A stretch of DNA of 64,000 bases. Source: Mermis nigrescens (Eukaryota > Nematoda > Enoplea > Mermithida > Mermithidae). Below the pieces are notes generated by a model that was not told the origin of the DNA, did not search any database, and saw only the letters and a program-made list of their open reading frames with translations. Where the stretch lies: contig JAVLUZ010000154.1 of NCBI GenBank assembly GCA_036768485.1, positions 26,658,996 to 26,722,995 on the forward strand, written 5' to 3'. Below, piece after piece: positions 11,431 to 24,455 of this stretch (position 1 is the stretch's first letter; the number at the start of each line of letters is the position of its first letter). Both the position numbers and the translations under genes were made by a program.

Positions 11431-13237
11431 AATTTTGCCTTAACTCATTTCTTTGTGCGCCATTCTAAAAGCAAAAAAGAATAACTGGTGGTTGACTAGT
11501 TACTCGTTCGTTACCCGCAAATTTATTATAACTTTTATGGTTTTTGTCTTCGTTTGCATTATTTAGCGAATTGAAGTAGAAAGCGGTCTGCCGTCAAACG
11601 CCTTAATGAAGCTAGCTTTTTCGTGAAAGTGAAAGCTATTATATTACTCTGAACGATTAATTTTAAAAATTAGAATCAAGAAACTTATTAGATTCAATCA
11701 CGCTTAGTAACATCGAATAAAATCCGACATTGAAGTAACATGCCATTTGCTTTACTGAACATAGTTCAATGCTTGAAGAATTATGTGTTAAGTCTGGGAA
11801 ATATAACTGCATTATTCAGCTCTTTTTAATATTTTAAAATACAAGCTGTCGTACGTGCGTCATAATCTATGATTTGAAGCACTTTTGTACAGTTTTCGAT
11901 TTATCCCTGTTCTTGTTTCAGATTTTGCTTTTACCTTCTTAACATAACTCTAATTTGTCCTACTGGGGCTTCATTAAGCCTAATGAGCTATTTTTGGGTT
12001 TTAGATGGGGATAAAAAGACATGTAATTTTATGCTTTATTTGGTTGAAATGATTACAGAATACGGCACAAAGAATTCGTGACATAGTCAGTCAGTCGTAG
12101 TATAGAATGCGTTGTAAGGAGTCATATCAAATAAAGCTTGCTACTGCGTAGCTCGTTGATTTCGTCGCTTTTGATATAAACTTAATTTTTAGGTTTTTCA
12201 GTAGGCAGTGCATGTAAGCCGTTACAATTTTTTAAAAAATGTTCAGCGTCAGTCAACCTTTGTAATTAAGAAAGACTTCTCTTATGAAATTGATGACATT
12301 TCTAGTCTTCCTCGATGGAAAAGATGCAACGACTGCGATTATCGAATATTTTTTAAACTTTTTCCTAGTAGAATATTTTATACAAGGATGAAGGATCTCA
12401 ATAGTCGAATATAGCATCTGTGAGTTTGATCTGAAAGTCATGAGCCTATACTAAGCAGCAGGAATATTTTCAGATAATAGTAAAGAATTTTAACATAAAT
12501 AATTAGTACTGCTGTCTGCGCGTTGCATAGTCCCTGATGTTAGGACAACTTCGAGGTCTGCTTAAATATTCATTCTTTATATGCTGATAAACATGTAGCC
12601 TTTTTATTTTTTGCCATACCAGAGATTATTCGAAGATATACGCCGCAGATCAAAGAACATGCATACGCAAGAATCTCACATCCATACTGAATAATTGTTT
12701 TGATTGTAACGTCATTTTAAAATTCATTAGTCGATTGAAGCAACAGTTATACATTTTCCGAAGGTGCAGAGTTCAAGAGCGCAGTGTACAGTGGAGCAAA
12801 GCGCAACGCAGCTAAAGCGAGAGCAAGTTTTTTTATTTGAAAAATTCCTGCTGTAATGATTCTGGAATAATGCGAAAAGTGCAAAAAAATTTTCATTCTA
12901 TGACCTTACCTACCTACTGTGGTCGAATATGACAAATCAGGCTCTAAAACCTCGGTAGGTGCTGTAAAGACGAATGATCGCTTAAACAATTACGCATGTC
13001 ATAAATATGCTATAGTTATTATAATTGTTTAAAGGTCGATAATTATTATAATAGTTAGGTACTTTTTTATTTAAAATCCTTTTTCAGCTTTTTTTCGCTA
13101 TAAGTGTGTTTTTGGGTTCCTACATCCGACTACTGAGAAACTCTTGGGAGCTGAGCGATACTGCCGTTTTTTCAATATGTCTTTAATCTTACGTCTAATA
13201 ATCAAGGTCCTATGGCGTGATACATTTCCATTCTGTT
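11431..13237. other. Non-coding region without recognised feature
   Basis: The sequence is AT-rich and unique-looking. Open frames are below 70 codons and occur on both strands of the same interval (12208-12441), without domain or splice support. I see nothing else to annotate. Confidence 0.5.
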
Positions 13238-13439
13238 TCATCGGTAAGAAGGGAATGGGTCGGATGCACAACCTTCGCATAGTTCACGATCGCCACATAC
13301 TTCACAACCGCGGCATAGTACAGAATCGCCACATTGAAAAGCACAGCCGCCGTATAATTCACAACTGACGCATAGTTCACATCCGCCGCATAATACAGAA
13401 CCGCCACATCACACATGCACATAAGGGAAAAAGGGGTGG

Positions 13440-13818
13440 TTTACCCATCTTTCTGTAGGGTCAGCCGGACAGGTACTGTCCTGCGATTTTGAGCTGATGG
13501 AACTTTTTTTGCATCATTTTTAGGTCAAAACCAGTAAAAACGTTAAAATTTTTCCGCGCTTCGCGCAAGATTAGTACTTTTGAGTACTTTTCACTCAAAA
13601 AGTGCCCAAAATTGATAAATTTTTCCATTTTTAGATTAAAAGTAATATAATGCTGTCAAAATGGACTAAAAATGCTTTTAAAATGCGATATTACCACAAA
13701 AAAGCTTTATAGGCTATTTTGACCTATTTTGATTGGTAAAACAGCAAAAAATAGTGAACGTTAAATTTACTGTTTTGGATTTTCGGGATTCCCCTCCCTG
13801 CCGACTCTGACCTTGTGC
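13440..13818 (-). repeat. Family J interspersed repeat
   Basis: It runs from GGTCAGCCGGACAGGTACTG to CTGACCTTGTGCAC and contains a CGCGCTTCGCGCAAG motif. Related copies lie at 18.3, 27.7, 57.0 and 57.4 kb. Confidence 0.75.
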
Positions 13819-14161
13819 ACGTATGCGCCACATACATAGTTCACAAATCGATATACACGTTGTATGCATACCTACATATTCTCAAGGGGTTGACCCCAAA
13901 AATAGCTACTGACCCCCGCAATTTGGCAGCGACCCCTCTAAATTGTCGATTTTTCGTGAAATTGAAAAAAGCGTGCCTTTTCAGCTCATTTTTGACTGAA
14001 AAATGTTCAAGTTTTTGGCGCTTTAATATGCAACTAATAGACAAAGGCCGATGATCTTGGGGATTCTGAGGAAAATTCAACTGAATTTTCTGAGAAGGTA
14101 ATTCATTGTAAATTTCTGGGGATTGAATGGTGTTCATTTAACGCAATCAATGAGGTATACC

Positions 14162-14936
14162 CAGGCCCGTATCCAGGGGGGCGGGGGGCCTGCCCCCCCC
14201 CCGAAATGGGAAAAATTTTTTGTTTCTCTCAAGGGGGACCCTTGGGAAAAATGAAAAATTGGCGAAGTGCGTCTGAAACACCGCCAAAACAGGTTTTTGG
14301 CGTACTTTTGAGCTAGTAAACTCAAAATTTTCCAGCGCTTCGCGCCGGATTTATTGTTTATGTATAGTTTTGTCTTCTAAACCGCTAAAAATCGTTCAAA
14401 TTTGAGTTAGACATAGAGAGCATGTCAATTTTTTTCCAGCGCCAGATTCATTGCTCAGCTATAGTTTTTGCCTTCTAGGTCACTCAAAACAGCTCAAATT
14501 TGAGTTATGACATGGGAAACATGAAATTTTTGCGGCGCTTCGCGCCGTATTTATTGTTTATATATGTTTTTTGTCTTCTAGCCCGCTCAAAACCGCTAAA
14601 ATTTGAACTTGACATGCAGAATATGACAATTTATTCATTATCTGTATTGTTTTTCTCTGTAAAGCACAATGATTAAGTGCAAAGGAAAGAGATTAGAAAT
14701 AATTCGTCGATCAAGTAATGAGAAATCAGCTTAAATGATGGATTTGCTGTATATCAATATTAAATGGAGTGAAAAATTTTTTAAATTTTTTTTTAAAATT
14801 TTCTTCACCATTGTATAGAGCTCGCCAAGATACGCTCAAAACTGTCTTTATTCTCGCCCATCTCCTGATGGTTCTCGAGATATCTGGCCTCAAAAATTTT
14901 CGCCCCCCCCCAAATTAAATCCTGGATACGGGCTAG
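14162..14936. mobile_element. Non-autonomous hAT element, family A copy 1
   Basis: Ends CAGGCCCGTATCCAGG and CCTGGATACGGGCTAG form 16-bp inverted repeats. A perfect 8-bp TSD GGTATACC (14154-14161, 14937-14944) identifies a hAT-type insertion. The body has three diverged internal units with GGCGCTTCGCGCCG and TTTTTGTCTTCTA, and no transposase. Confidence 0.88.
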
Positions 14937-15672
14937 GGTATACCTACCTACTACCTAGTCTAATTTAATAAGTGCAGTATTGTAGGTAGGTACATAAATT
15001 AAAGATGCAGGCTAATAAAATGACTCAAGGGTTCTGAAATAGAGCTAGTTGAACTCGGTTATTCGCTGAAAGCTAAAAATATTTGGGCTTCGCGAATGTG
15101 GTCCGTTTCTTAGTCGGCCGTTTATTATTCCGAAAAACGACAAATTTTGTTTAATTAAAAGAACCGTGCAAAAGTTATATGTTTTACATGTATTTCCGGC
15201 TCATCTAAGACACATTTCTTAGTGTAAAAGCGATTGAGGCGGTTCTGTACTATGCGCCGATTGTGAACTCTGCGGCGATTGTAAATTTTGCGGCGGTTGT
15301 GCTATCTAATGTGGCAGTTCTGTACTGCGGTGGTTGTGGCGGTTATGAATTATGCGGCGGTTGTGCATCCCTATCGATGGTAACCGAGAAGACGTGTTTG
15401 GGGGCGGGCGGTTCGACCCCCAGAATGGCAACTGACCCCGCGAAATTGCTGTAACCCCCTAGAATTGTCGATTTTTTGTAACAGTTGGTAAAAGTTGCAA
15501 ATGGTGTGCCCTAAAGCGATTGCGGCGGTTCTGTATTATGCGGCGGTTGTGAACTATGCGGCGATTGTAAATTATGCCGCGGTTGTGCTTTCTAATGTGG
15601 CAATTCTGTACTATGCGGCGGTTGTGAACTATGTGCAGGTATGCGGTTGTGCATTCCAATCGAGGGTAACCG

Positions 15673-17899
15673 ACCAGACGTGTTCTGCTGGGGGGGTGTT
15701 TGACCCCCCAGAACGGCAACTGACCCCGCAAAATTGCTCTGACCGCCCTAGAATTATCGATTTTTTCGTAAAAGTTGGTAAAATTTGCAAACAGTGTGCC
15801 CTTTTAAGCGTTTTTAGCTCATTTGCGGCTCATAAATCTCAAATTTTTCGGCGCTTCGCGCCTTATACACATTTTTTGACTATATTTTGTTCAATTAAGT
15901 TTTTCCAAATTTTTCTCGGAAATTGTTTTACGTTTTTATGTTCTAGAAAGAACGAGCATTGTCTGAAACGTCAAAAAACAGTGTTTTTGACGTGTACCCT
16001 TCTGTTTTTTAGCCAAAAAAGGCACTTTTTAATTTTTTTGGGCCTGACGCTTAGAATTCCCATGCTGTACATGTATGGAACCGACTCAATAATAAAATTG
16101 CGAATTCTTACATTCCCTGATTGCATTGAGTATGAAACAAGCAATGCTCGCGTCAGACGAAATCACGTGTTTTCCCTCATCGAGTTTTATCAGCAATTCG
16201 GCTTAGCAAACTAAATAAGTCAACGATATGACAGACGCTCTTTCAAGCCCGTATTCTATCGAAATTTAATACACGAGTGAATCTTTTCATTCGTTTTTCT
16301 TGAGAAATTGTGGATGAGCATTCCTTCAAATGTTTTATATTAAAATGCATTCTGTTGCCAGAGGGAACTCGCTTCTGGTTCAGTGTTTCTGGAAATCTAT
16401 AAGAGAACAATGCTTCTTGTCTTGATTGACCATAATTAGACAAGAATAGCTAATTTTATATTCTTCTGCATGCAGTGCGTTAAAAAACAATGATCTCTTG
16501 TGATGCAGTATGCAGTAAAGTTGATATGACTGAATACAAGTACTAAATACTAGTACCTACTTGGGAAAAGTCAGCTTGTTGTGTCATAATTATTCCAAAT
16601 TAGTTACCTGCACGAAAGGACTCATTGACGTTTGAATTATGTGAGTAAGTAAATTAGCATAATGCAAGTAATTAGTACCATGTTTTGCTTCGTTATGCAT
16701 CTACTCTTTTTTCGATTATAAAAACGGCTATAACGAACCTAATTTTATTCATTAACCTACATCACTTTTCTAAGGAATGCGTTTCGCATTTGTCTTTTTC
16801 TTTAGATTCCTGTTTGCGATAAAGAATTACCTAATAACTTTACCAAGCTGCGTTTTGCATTTGTCTTCTCACTTTAGATTCCTGTTTGCGATAGAGAATG
16901 TACCTAATAACTTTTTACCTAGCTTTGTGCATAGCTACTTACTTTCTGCTGCTTTATTCATGTATTATAATTTTATGCGTTTCGAAATTAGCCTACACCT
17001 TGCTTTGTTTTCTGCGGCATTGAAATTTAATTGAGTTATCCGTTTTTTTGTTAAATTTATTAGAAGAGCGCTTCTTTCAAGCTTTTAGATTGTTGCTGTC
17101 ATAACGAAAACATGTTGTGCTTCTTTGTTCGATTGCGTCTGGTGTTAAGTCTCAGTGGGCATCATTTAATTATTGGGGAGGCGCGCGCAGACAAATACAA
17201 AAATACTATTCAGCTTACACCTTCCTTTTTTGGAACAGAGCATGCTTGTGGAAGACATTTTTCAAAATCAATTTTTCAGCGCTTAAAATAGTCTTTATGT
17301 GCATGTGCTTATACTCAATTTCGTACGCACTGCTATTGTTCCAAAACCGTGATAAGTGTTCTCGAAATGTCACGACATTTTTAATTGCTCTGGCGAATGA
17401 TGGGCACTGAGCAGAAAATAGCGGCTTAGAATCATACGATTCTATATTATTTTCAGTCAATCAATACATAATACTAGTAGCTACATTTTTCTGATATAAG
17501 CAGATAAGGAAGACAATTTATTTTTTTCAAGTCATATATAGATATCTAAGTCTGACTCGCCTGCCTAAAATTTTGAATTCATATTTCTTCATCATTGTTT
17601 GGAATTAACTTGTTTGTGGATATTTTAGAGTGAGGTAGAAAAAGGTAATAGAGCAAGGCATGCTCTTTCAAAGTAAAACCTGAACATATGATATGAATGG
17701 CTTCACGTTAACGGATGTGGCTGAATAATGCGTAATGTGTAAACTGGTTTTGTCAAATATTGGAAAAGTCACTTTAATTGGAGAACTTTTTACGCTTAAA
17801 TTCCGATAAATTAAGCTTATTTATTGTTAAAGCGATATTAATTTTATTTAATATTTGATTGAAACGAGCTGGAATGTGCAGATTTCGCTCCTTAATATA
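15673..17899. other. Non-coding region with one tandem duplication
   Basis: From 15673 to about 16060 the sequence continues the repeat-rich character of FB2 (CGGCGCTTCGCGCC at 15850). Two units of about 70-75 bp at 16779-16848 and 16849-16923 share TTAGATTCCTGTTTGCGATA. No gene was recognised. Confidence 0.55.
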
Positions 17900-17908
17900 A
17901 TAGAAATC

Positions 17909-18731
17909 GGCATCCGGAAGTTTCGCCTCCGACATTACGCCCCCAACATTTCGCCCCGCACGTTTCTCCCCTAGGTACATTTCGCCCCCTGGAACATCGC
18001 CACCACACGTTTTACCCCTCAGGATGTTTTGTCCCCACCCAATTATGTCGTCCCTCGGATGTTTCACCCCAGTATTTACTGCTATGCAATAATAAACAGG
18101 AGCTTGCATTAGGCATGGACAGTGCCAAAATTCGCAGGGACAAACGGTCGTTTTCTCTTTTTCCGTTTTTTCTTTTTCTGCATCAACCCCCATGTTTATA
18201 TTTATTTTTTTCATTTTGTATAGAACAAAAGCCGGACTGTCAAGTAAAATAATACATCAAAGACAATATTGTTAGGCACAAGGTCAGGGTCGGCTGAGGG
18301 TGATAAATCTCAGAAATCAAAACCAGCAACTTTAGTTTTCACGATTTTTTGCTATTCTAACGGCGAAAATGGTCAAAATAGCGTTTAAACGCTTCTTCGT
18401 TCACCGCAGTTCTTAAGAATTTTTAGTCCATTTTGACTGCATTATATCGCTTTTAACGCTTAAAACTATAAAACTTGATCAATTTTGGGCGCTTTTGGAA
18501 TAAAAAGCACATAAAAGTATTATTCCAGAGCGAAGCGCCTGAAAAATTTAATTCTGTCTATCGCACAACAGTAAATGTCGGGGGTGAAACGTCCTGGAGC
18601 GAAATGTTTGGGGACGAAACATCTGAGGGGCGAAAGTTCTGGGGGCGAAAAGTACCTGGGATCGAAATGTCGGGGGCGAAACGTTAGGGGAATGTTGGGG
18701 GCGATTGTCGGGGTCGAATATTCCGCAAACC
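17909..18731. mobile_element. Foldback element FB3 (GGGGGCGAAATGT repeat arms)
   Basis: It is flanked by a perfect 9-bp TSD ATAGAAATC (17900-17908, 18732-18740). Termini are GGCATCCGGAAGTTTCG and, inverted, GGTTTGCGGAATATTCG. The arms are arrays of about 17-18 bp units of the type GGGGGCGAAACGT (17917-18076 reverse, 18575-18725 forward). The core contains a copy of family J (about 18277-18565). No transposase is present. Confidence 0.8.
18277..18565 (+). repeat. Family J interspersed repeat (inside FB3)
   Basis: It starts with CACAAGGTCAGGGTCGG and shares with other copies an inner GAGCGAAGCGCC motif and the TTAATGCTTAAAA-type core. It either forms or was captured as the FB3 core. Confidence 0.65.
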
Positions 18732-18740
18732 ATAGAAATC

Positions 18741-20925
18741 AGAATCAAAATTGTAAAAACGATAAATTATGATTTTTCACGATTCAGTGCTTGCAAATTG
18801 AGTACAAATCGAATTCAATCATTGGTTGCATGCATTTTTTACGTAAGCTTGCTCAATGAATACAATCGCCGTCATTTTTTCGGGATCTAAAAATTTTGCA
18901 TGTGCAAAGAAATTTAAATGAAGCAGTCTAAATTGCGTTTTATATGGTAAAAAACTGAATTTTTTGATTTCTTACTCTTCCAGCAATTGTGTATTTCGTA
19001 ATGAAAGGCCTAAGAACTAATGAATGGCTTGCTGTTTTATGCACTAATCCGAAGACCTACCGTTAATTCTAACTTTGCCGTTTCAAATTTAATTTCAGAC
19101 TTTGTAGAGACAAAATAAAAAGAAAATTAAGAAAGTAAAATAAAGCACGAAAAACTGCGACATATTTGCTTACTACTACATAAAGGTCAAATTTGAAGTT
19201 CTAAAAAATGCGACTTAATGTCTCATGCGCTCAAACATCTTGACTCTATTATTCTTCTGAACTCATTTTCAAGACTGTATAAAAATTAATAACAAAGTAC
19301 TACTGAATTGGCACCTTTGACGTCTTATTATTTTTCCTCCTTAATTTTAATTTTCTAGCGTCAATCCATAGAGTGCGAAAAGTCGTCGATGAGAAACGCG
19401 AGAAAGTTTTGACTTGTTTTTTATTATCGATAAATCTTTGCTCTGATTTATGACGATTCTAAAAGTCATTGTGTCTTAAGAACCATTTTTTAATGAATAG
19501 GCATACAAAAACAGTAGTTTCATCTTAAAACCTGCATACCGCAGTTGTCATAACTTTTCATCCCTGAATTTTCCCGAATTTCACATATATCTCCTCTTGT
19601 CTTCAAAACTGATGGGGAGAAAATTATGTAGGGAAGATTCTAAAAATTTGGAACGTAAAAGGTTTGCAAGTCTAAATTTTCTCAGAAATACAATATACTT
19701 TCAATCACCGAATAAGGTTTATGGGCAGAGTGTCTCCCTCGACAGATTCATAGCCTCTAATTTCCGGTCGAATTCATCAGACAGCTGCTCCCTCGGAATG
19801 TTGATGTCATACACGTTAATCTATTTCAATCACGTAGGTATTGGCTGATAAATCTGATAGCGTTCAAACATCTATATATTGCTCGTAAGCTTGACCGCGT
19901 GATGTTAATAAAATTCTTTGAATGGTAGGAGCCTACATTTTACGGCTCGCAATTCGGGATGGGGGTCAAGGCCATTTTTTAGGGGAGGGAGGGGTAAATG
20001 ACCCCAAGTTTTTGATCGAAACGCCAATGGCTTTCGGGGGTGAAGGACAACCAACTTTGGGTTGAGGTATCCTCCATCCCTCTCTTTTACATGTATGGGT
20101 AAGAGGGAGTATATGGATAGAAGGCAATTTTGTGAATATCGATTACAATATATACCCAAAATTCTGGTATCGGTGAGCTTCAGTCGTTTCATAGAGCCTA
20201 TTTTTAACTATTCAGTAAGGTTGATTCGCCATTCAGTTTCGCCATTGATTCGCTTGCTTAATTTTTACTCAGTCATTTTTATGCTTTTCTATATATGATT
20301 AATCGATATTCGATTTTTTTAGATGAACTGCGTGTTGATATTTTTTCTTACAAATTGTTTATTCGTTGTGTGACGGAATGAACGGATCAACTACTGATGA
20401 ACCATGTTGTTCATCTTCAAAACAAGGTCAGGTTGAGGACAAAGGCGACCAACGAGCCTTGATTGAGAAAGCCAATCCAGCGAGTAATTCGTGTTTAGTA
20501 GTAGTGGGACAATTTAATTTATGTTCTCGTCATTAAAAATAATCCTTCTTTTTTGATACCTATTTTGACTTGAAACTTTTTGCTTGTTCGCCTATATTAA
20601 CTCATGTTTAGTATTATTTACGCTCCTTTATCACTCAACTGTCCCCTGTCAATCCGTTTATGTGTATACTCAGTAAATTAGACAAAATATGCAACACGTG
20701 CGCATGGAGGCTTCAGATCTAGATTCAGACGAAAAAGGGAGAAATTTTATAGTAAGCGTAAGACAAAATCAGGGATAAAACCGCATAAAAATCGAATTTT
20801 TCTGACACGTGTCCTTAAAATCATCTGCATTGTGGATTGAAATAATTTTTTTGTTTTTGAGACCATTTTAGCTCGGCGAAGCTAATAAAACTGTAAATGT
20901 TGCTCTTGGCTAACCCAGCACACTA
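18741..20925. other. Non-coding region with one interspersed repeat
   Basis: Apart from a family-C repeat at about 19933-20097, this AT-rich interval shows no gene, long repeat or recognisable regulatory signal. Confidence 0.5.
19933..20097 (+). repeat. Family C MITE, partial
   Basis: It contains TTTTACGGCTCGCAATTCGG near the start and TTTTACATGTATGGG at the end, as in complete family-C copies at 35.2 and 39.0 kb. Confidence 0.6.
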
Positions 20926-20934
20926 GATTAATTG

Positions 20935-21563
20935 GTGTAGTCCCAACATTGCCACTGCGAGTCCCAACATTGCCACCGCGAGTCTCAACACTGCCACCGT
21001 CCCAACATTGCCACTGCGAGTCTCAACATTTCCACAACGAGTCTTGGCGTACAACCACAAGTGGGCGTTAAACAGTGAGGGGTGTCCAATTACCGTAAAA
21101 TTCAAACCTCCCAGAATCCGACAGACCTCTCAGAACAGTTTTTTTGGCGTTTTTGCACGATTTTCGCTACGTCAGATCCTCTCCCAGGATTCACTTACTG
21201 CCCATAACAGAGCATACGCATATAAGATTTGAAAGTATTATTCATCTCATTTTCACAGACAATAATGCTCATTGTTTGGGTCGTCATGGATAGACAAAAT
21301 CAAGAATCTTTGGTCGAGGAGGAGCGAAATCTTCAATTTTTCTAGAGCTGTGTTATATTGCAGTACTGAATTCTGAGAGGATTGGGCGAAAATTGCAAAA
21401 ATTGCAAATTCATCTGTAGTAATTTTGTAGTTTTCAATGTTGAGACTCGCAGTGGCAGTGCTTGGGACGGTGGCAATGTTGGGACTCGTGGTTGCATTGT
21501 TGGGACTCGCGATGACAATGCTGGGGTTAGTGGCAATGTTGAGACGGTGGCAATGTCACGATC
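20935..21563. mobile_element. Foldback element FB4 (GTCTCAACATTGCCAC repeat arms)
   Basis: The left array (about 20939-21040) has CGAGTCTCAACATTGCCACC-type units. The right array (about 21437-21556) is the reverse complement. Flanks GATTAATTG and GATAAATTG match at eight of nine bases and are a probable 9-bp TSD. The core has no coding frame. Confidence 0.65.
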
Positions 21564-21572
21564 GATAAATTG

Positions 21573-23462
21573 ACTCCATGGACTGGCCATACTTTGACAT
21601 CTACTATAACTCAGATTTGAAGTATGTACGTAGATCTTCTGCATGTTTTTAGTTTTTCGACCTATGACCTCTGGTTAAATTTAAATCTAGCTAGCTGCGG
21701 TTCCAGGATTTCGGTACAGGGACGACATGTTTACTTTTCTCAAAACTTCGACAATATTGATGGCGCGAATTTGCTGAAAATTCTGTAATTTATACTAAAG
21801 GTTGGATAAAATTATTTAAAGCAAATCACTGTGCTTTTGCCGAAGAAGTCTCCGTAAGAACTTCAATTTTCGATATTTGCAAAAATTACAGTTTTGACAC
21901 AAAAATAATGCCTTTAGACTTCCAATAAAGTCAGTAAATGTAATTAGTAAACATAATCTGACGCCTGTCCCTGAATTTAATTTAGCTAGACAGCACTCAA
22001 TGAAAAATGTTTTTTTGTCGAATTATGGTTTATAATCTCTTCTTAATGCGTCATGTCCTTTCCCTGAATTCGTGCTTGTTTCAAGGATTACATTAGTCTG
22101 CTAGCTTAAAAACGGAATGTGGCATTTTAGGACATCTCTTACGAATATGCTTTTTACGCATCATTTCCATTTATCGCAATGTTTTCCTAATTTTCCTTTC
22201 CAGAATTGCGTCATTTGCAAACGGTCTGACGCATTTAGCTTCTTTTTTCGATAATGCTTATTAATTATCTAATTTTAAGCTTATTGTAGTCAGATTATGG
22301 GCGTAAGTTTATGTTTTTTTATTTTGTTTTGGTAATTTAATATGTAAATTCGTCTATCTTGATCACACGAATTTTTTCTTCAGTCCATGTTCCGCAATAT
22401 TCACGCGTGCTTCGCTTGCACCATAGTCTGTTTTTTTCTTAACGACTTTCTATCGATTCGTTTTTCGCCTTCGAAATGCTCAGTACTGTAGACATACTCC
22501 TTGCCACGATTTTTTGGTCCAGTAATAACTAACGAATGCAAGTGTTGACAAAATTAGGCTGCTCAAAATTGAACAGAATAGCTAATTTATGATTCGGGAT
22601 TTAAAAAATTAAAATATCTTCTACAAATATTTTCTTTTAACTTTTTTCAAATAATTATTAATTTTTCGTGAGGATATATGAAGTAGGCGCTCACGTCCTT
22701 TTTTCTACAAAGATATTCTTTTTCTAATTTTCTCTTGTAATTAATTTTAAATAAAGGTAGGTAACAAATACGAAATGCGTGTTTCGCATCTTTGCGACGT
22801 CATTCACAATAAAAATAGAAATTTATAAGTAGTTAGTTGGCAGCGAACATTCTGGCATATATTAATTGCACGATTGTCCTTATAAGCGTTACTGCAGTTG
22901 CTATTTTATGACGTAGAACTCGTCACTTTTCTAATTAACAAATGTCCTCAAAGAGAACAACACTTAACTTAAACAAGTTCTAGCTCAATACCGATAGTAT
23001 CTCCGTCAGAAATCTGTGAGACTGCGGTCGCGACCAGAAAGGTCAGTGTATACAACCAAATAATCACTTATGAAAAAAGATCGGATTTTTTGCGCATAAA
23101 TAAATTAAAGATCGTTTGAAATTGAAATAATATAAAAATTCGTCGTTCTAAATCGAGGTTAATAGAGAGCTTCTATTTTAGTTGCTAGTTTCATCTTCTT
23201 TATATAATGGCAAAGTCTTCCCTTTGATTCTGCCACGTGTTTTATAGGAGAAAAGGTGTATGAGGCGGTTGATTTTTATGAAAACTGTGATAATCGATAA
23301 ATCAACTCGAGGTGAAAGAATTTCAAACTTTCGCTAGAAGTCCAAATTTGAAAATGTAGCACTAGTTTGTGATGTTGTTTTTTTGCCTTTTTAATTCTCT
23401 ATGTAAAATTTCCCTTTCATGGTTCTGGGGTTTAGTCCCTCAAGTCCGCTAATGCACGTCTT
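21573..23462. other. Non-coding region without recognised feature
   Basis: AT-rich unique-looking sequence. I found no conserved coding frame, tandem repeat or terminal-repeat element. Confidence 0.5.
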
Positions 23463-24444
23463 GGCTGAATCCGATCCTGGGGGGGCACGCCGCCAGTTCT
23501 GACCGGAGCGACTCGAGCAAACAAATTAGCGACCCGAGCGCTCACTTAAGTAAACAAAGGTGCGCAATTAATTATGCTGGGCTGACCTCGTCGGTCGACC
23601 AATTATGCGTCTGGTACTTACAGTAATGCGCCCGACTAGGGGAGTATTTTTTGAACACAATTTTTTTACAGAGCGAAAATCAAATTTTAAAGTTTAGTTT
23701 TTCGAGCTCATCGTGAAAAATGGAGCAAGAAAATATATAATATTACAACATTTCATTCACTCTGGAAAAAGTTGACTTATTTTAAATTTTGAGAGCACTT
23801 GACATTTATTTTGTCCATAAAAGTTGAATATTTCAAAATAATACTAAGCCAACAGCGTCAACATGAAAAACTACCATGATTTGTCAACGAACATTATACA
23901 TAGAAGCACACGCATCGCAAAAATCGTTGAACAATCGCTCCATCGAATCAAACTTGCTGCGCCAGATCCATTCGACCAGAAACCCTTCATAAGTCGCCGT
24001 ATCTTTTCTGGAATATTTATAAAACAACATGCAAAAAAATTCAAAATAAAATTCAAAATATGTGCCCATGCCAAGAAATAGAACGCTACTTATAAAACTG
24101 CATTTTATTAGTGCTCTCACATTGGAAATCAGTCAACTTTTTCCAGAGTGAATGAAATGTTGTAAAATTATATATTTTCTTGCTCCATTTTTCACGATGA
24201 GCTCGAAAAACTAAACTTTAAAATTTGATTTTCGCTCTGTAAAAAAATTGTGTTCAAAAAATACTCCCCTAGTCGGGCGCATTACTGTAAGTACCAGACG
24301 CATAATTGGTCGACCGACGAGGTCAGCCCAGCATAATTAATTGCGCACTTTTGTTTACTTAAGTGAGCGCTCGGGTCGCTAATTTGTTTGCTCGAGTCGC
24401 TCCGGTCAGAACTGGCGGCGTGCCCCCCAGTATCGGATTCAGCC
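23463..24444. mobile_element. Long-inverted-repeat element, 0.98 kb
   Basis: Arms of about 320 bp (23463-23783 and 24128-24444) are near-perfect reverse complements. They start GGCTGAATCCGAT and include CACGCCGCCAGTTCTGACC and GACCTCGTCGGTCGACC. The centre holds a 72-codon frame (23863-24081) without a recognised domain. No convincing TSD was found. The right end is only four bases from the TSD of FB5. Confidence 0.7.
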
Positions 24445-24455
24445 CATGTCACAAG

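Larger units (their letters stand above)
13238..15672. mobile_element. Foldback element FB2 (GCGGCGGTTGTGAACTAT repeat arms)
   Basis: The left array (13268-13413) contains units of the type GCATAGTTCACAACCGC. Inverted arrays at 15236-15370 and 15525-15650 contain GCGGCGGTTGTGAACTAT. Both outer ends carry GGATGCACAACC or GGAATGCACAACC next to a TCGGT-A motif. The right side is duplicated: a second end lies near 15390. I found no clear TSD, so the boundaries are approximate. A 775-bp hAT element and a family-J repeat lie inside. Confidence 0.55.

Noticed and set aside
17774..18214. 146-residue minus-strand frame
   Set aside because: It crosses the FB3 terminus and its repeat array, so the coding appearance comes from the array.
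23863..24081. 72-codon frame as a transposase gene
   Set aside because: Too short, no catalytic motif, and overlapping frames on the other strand are equally long.
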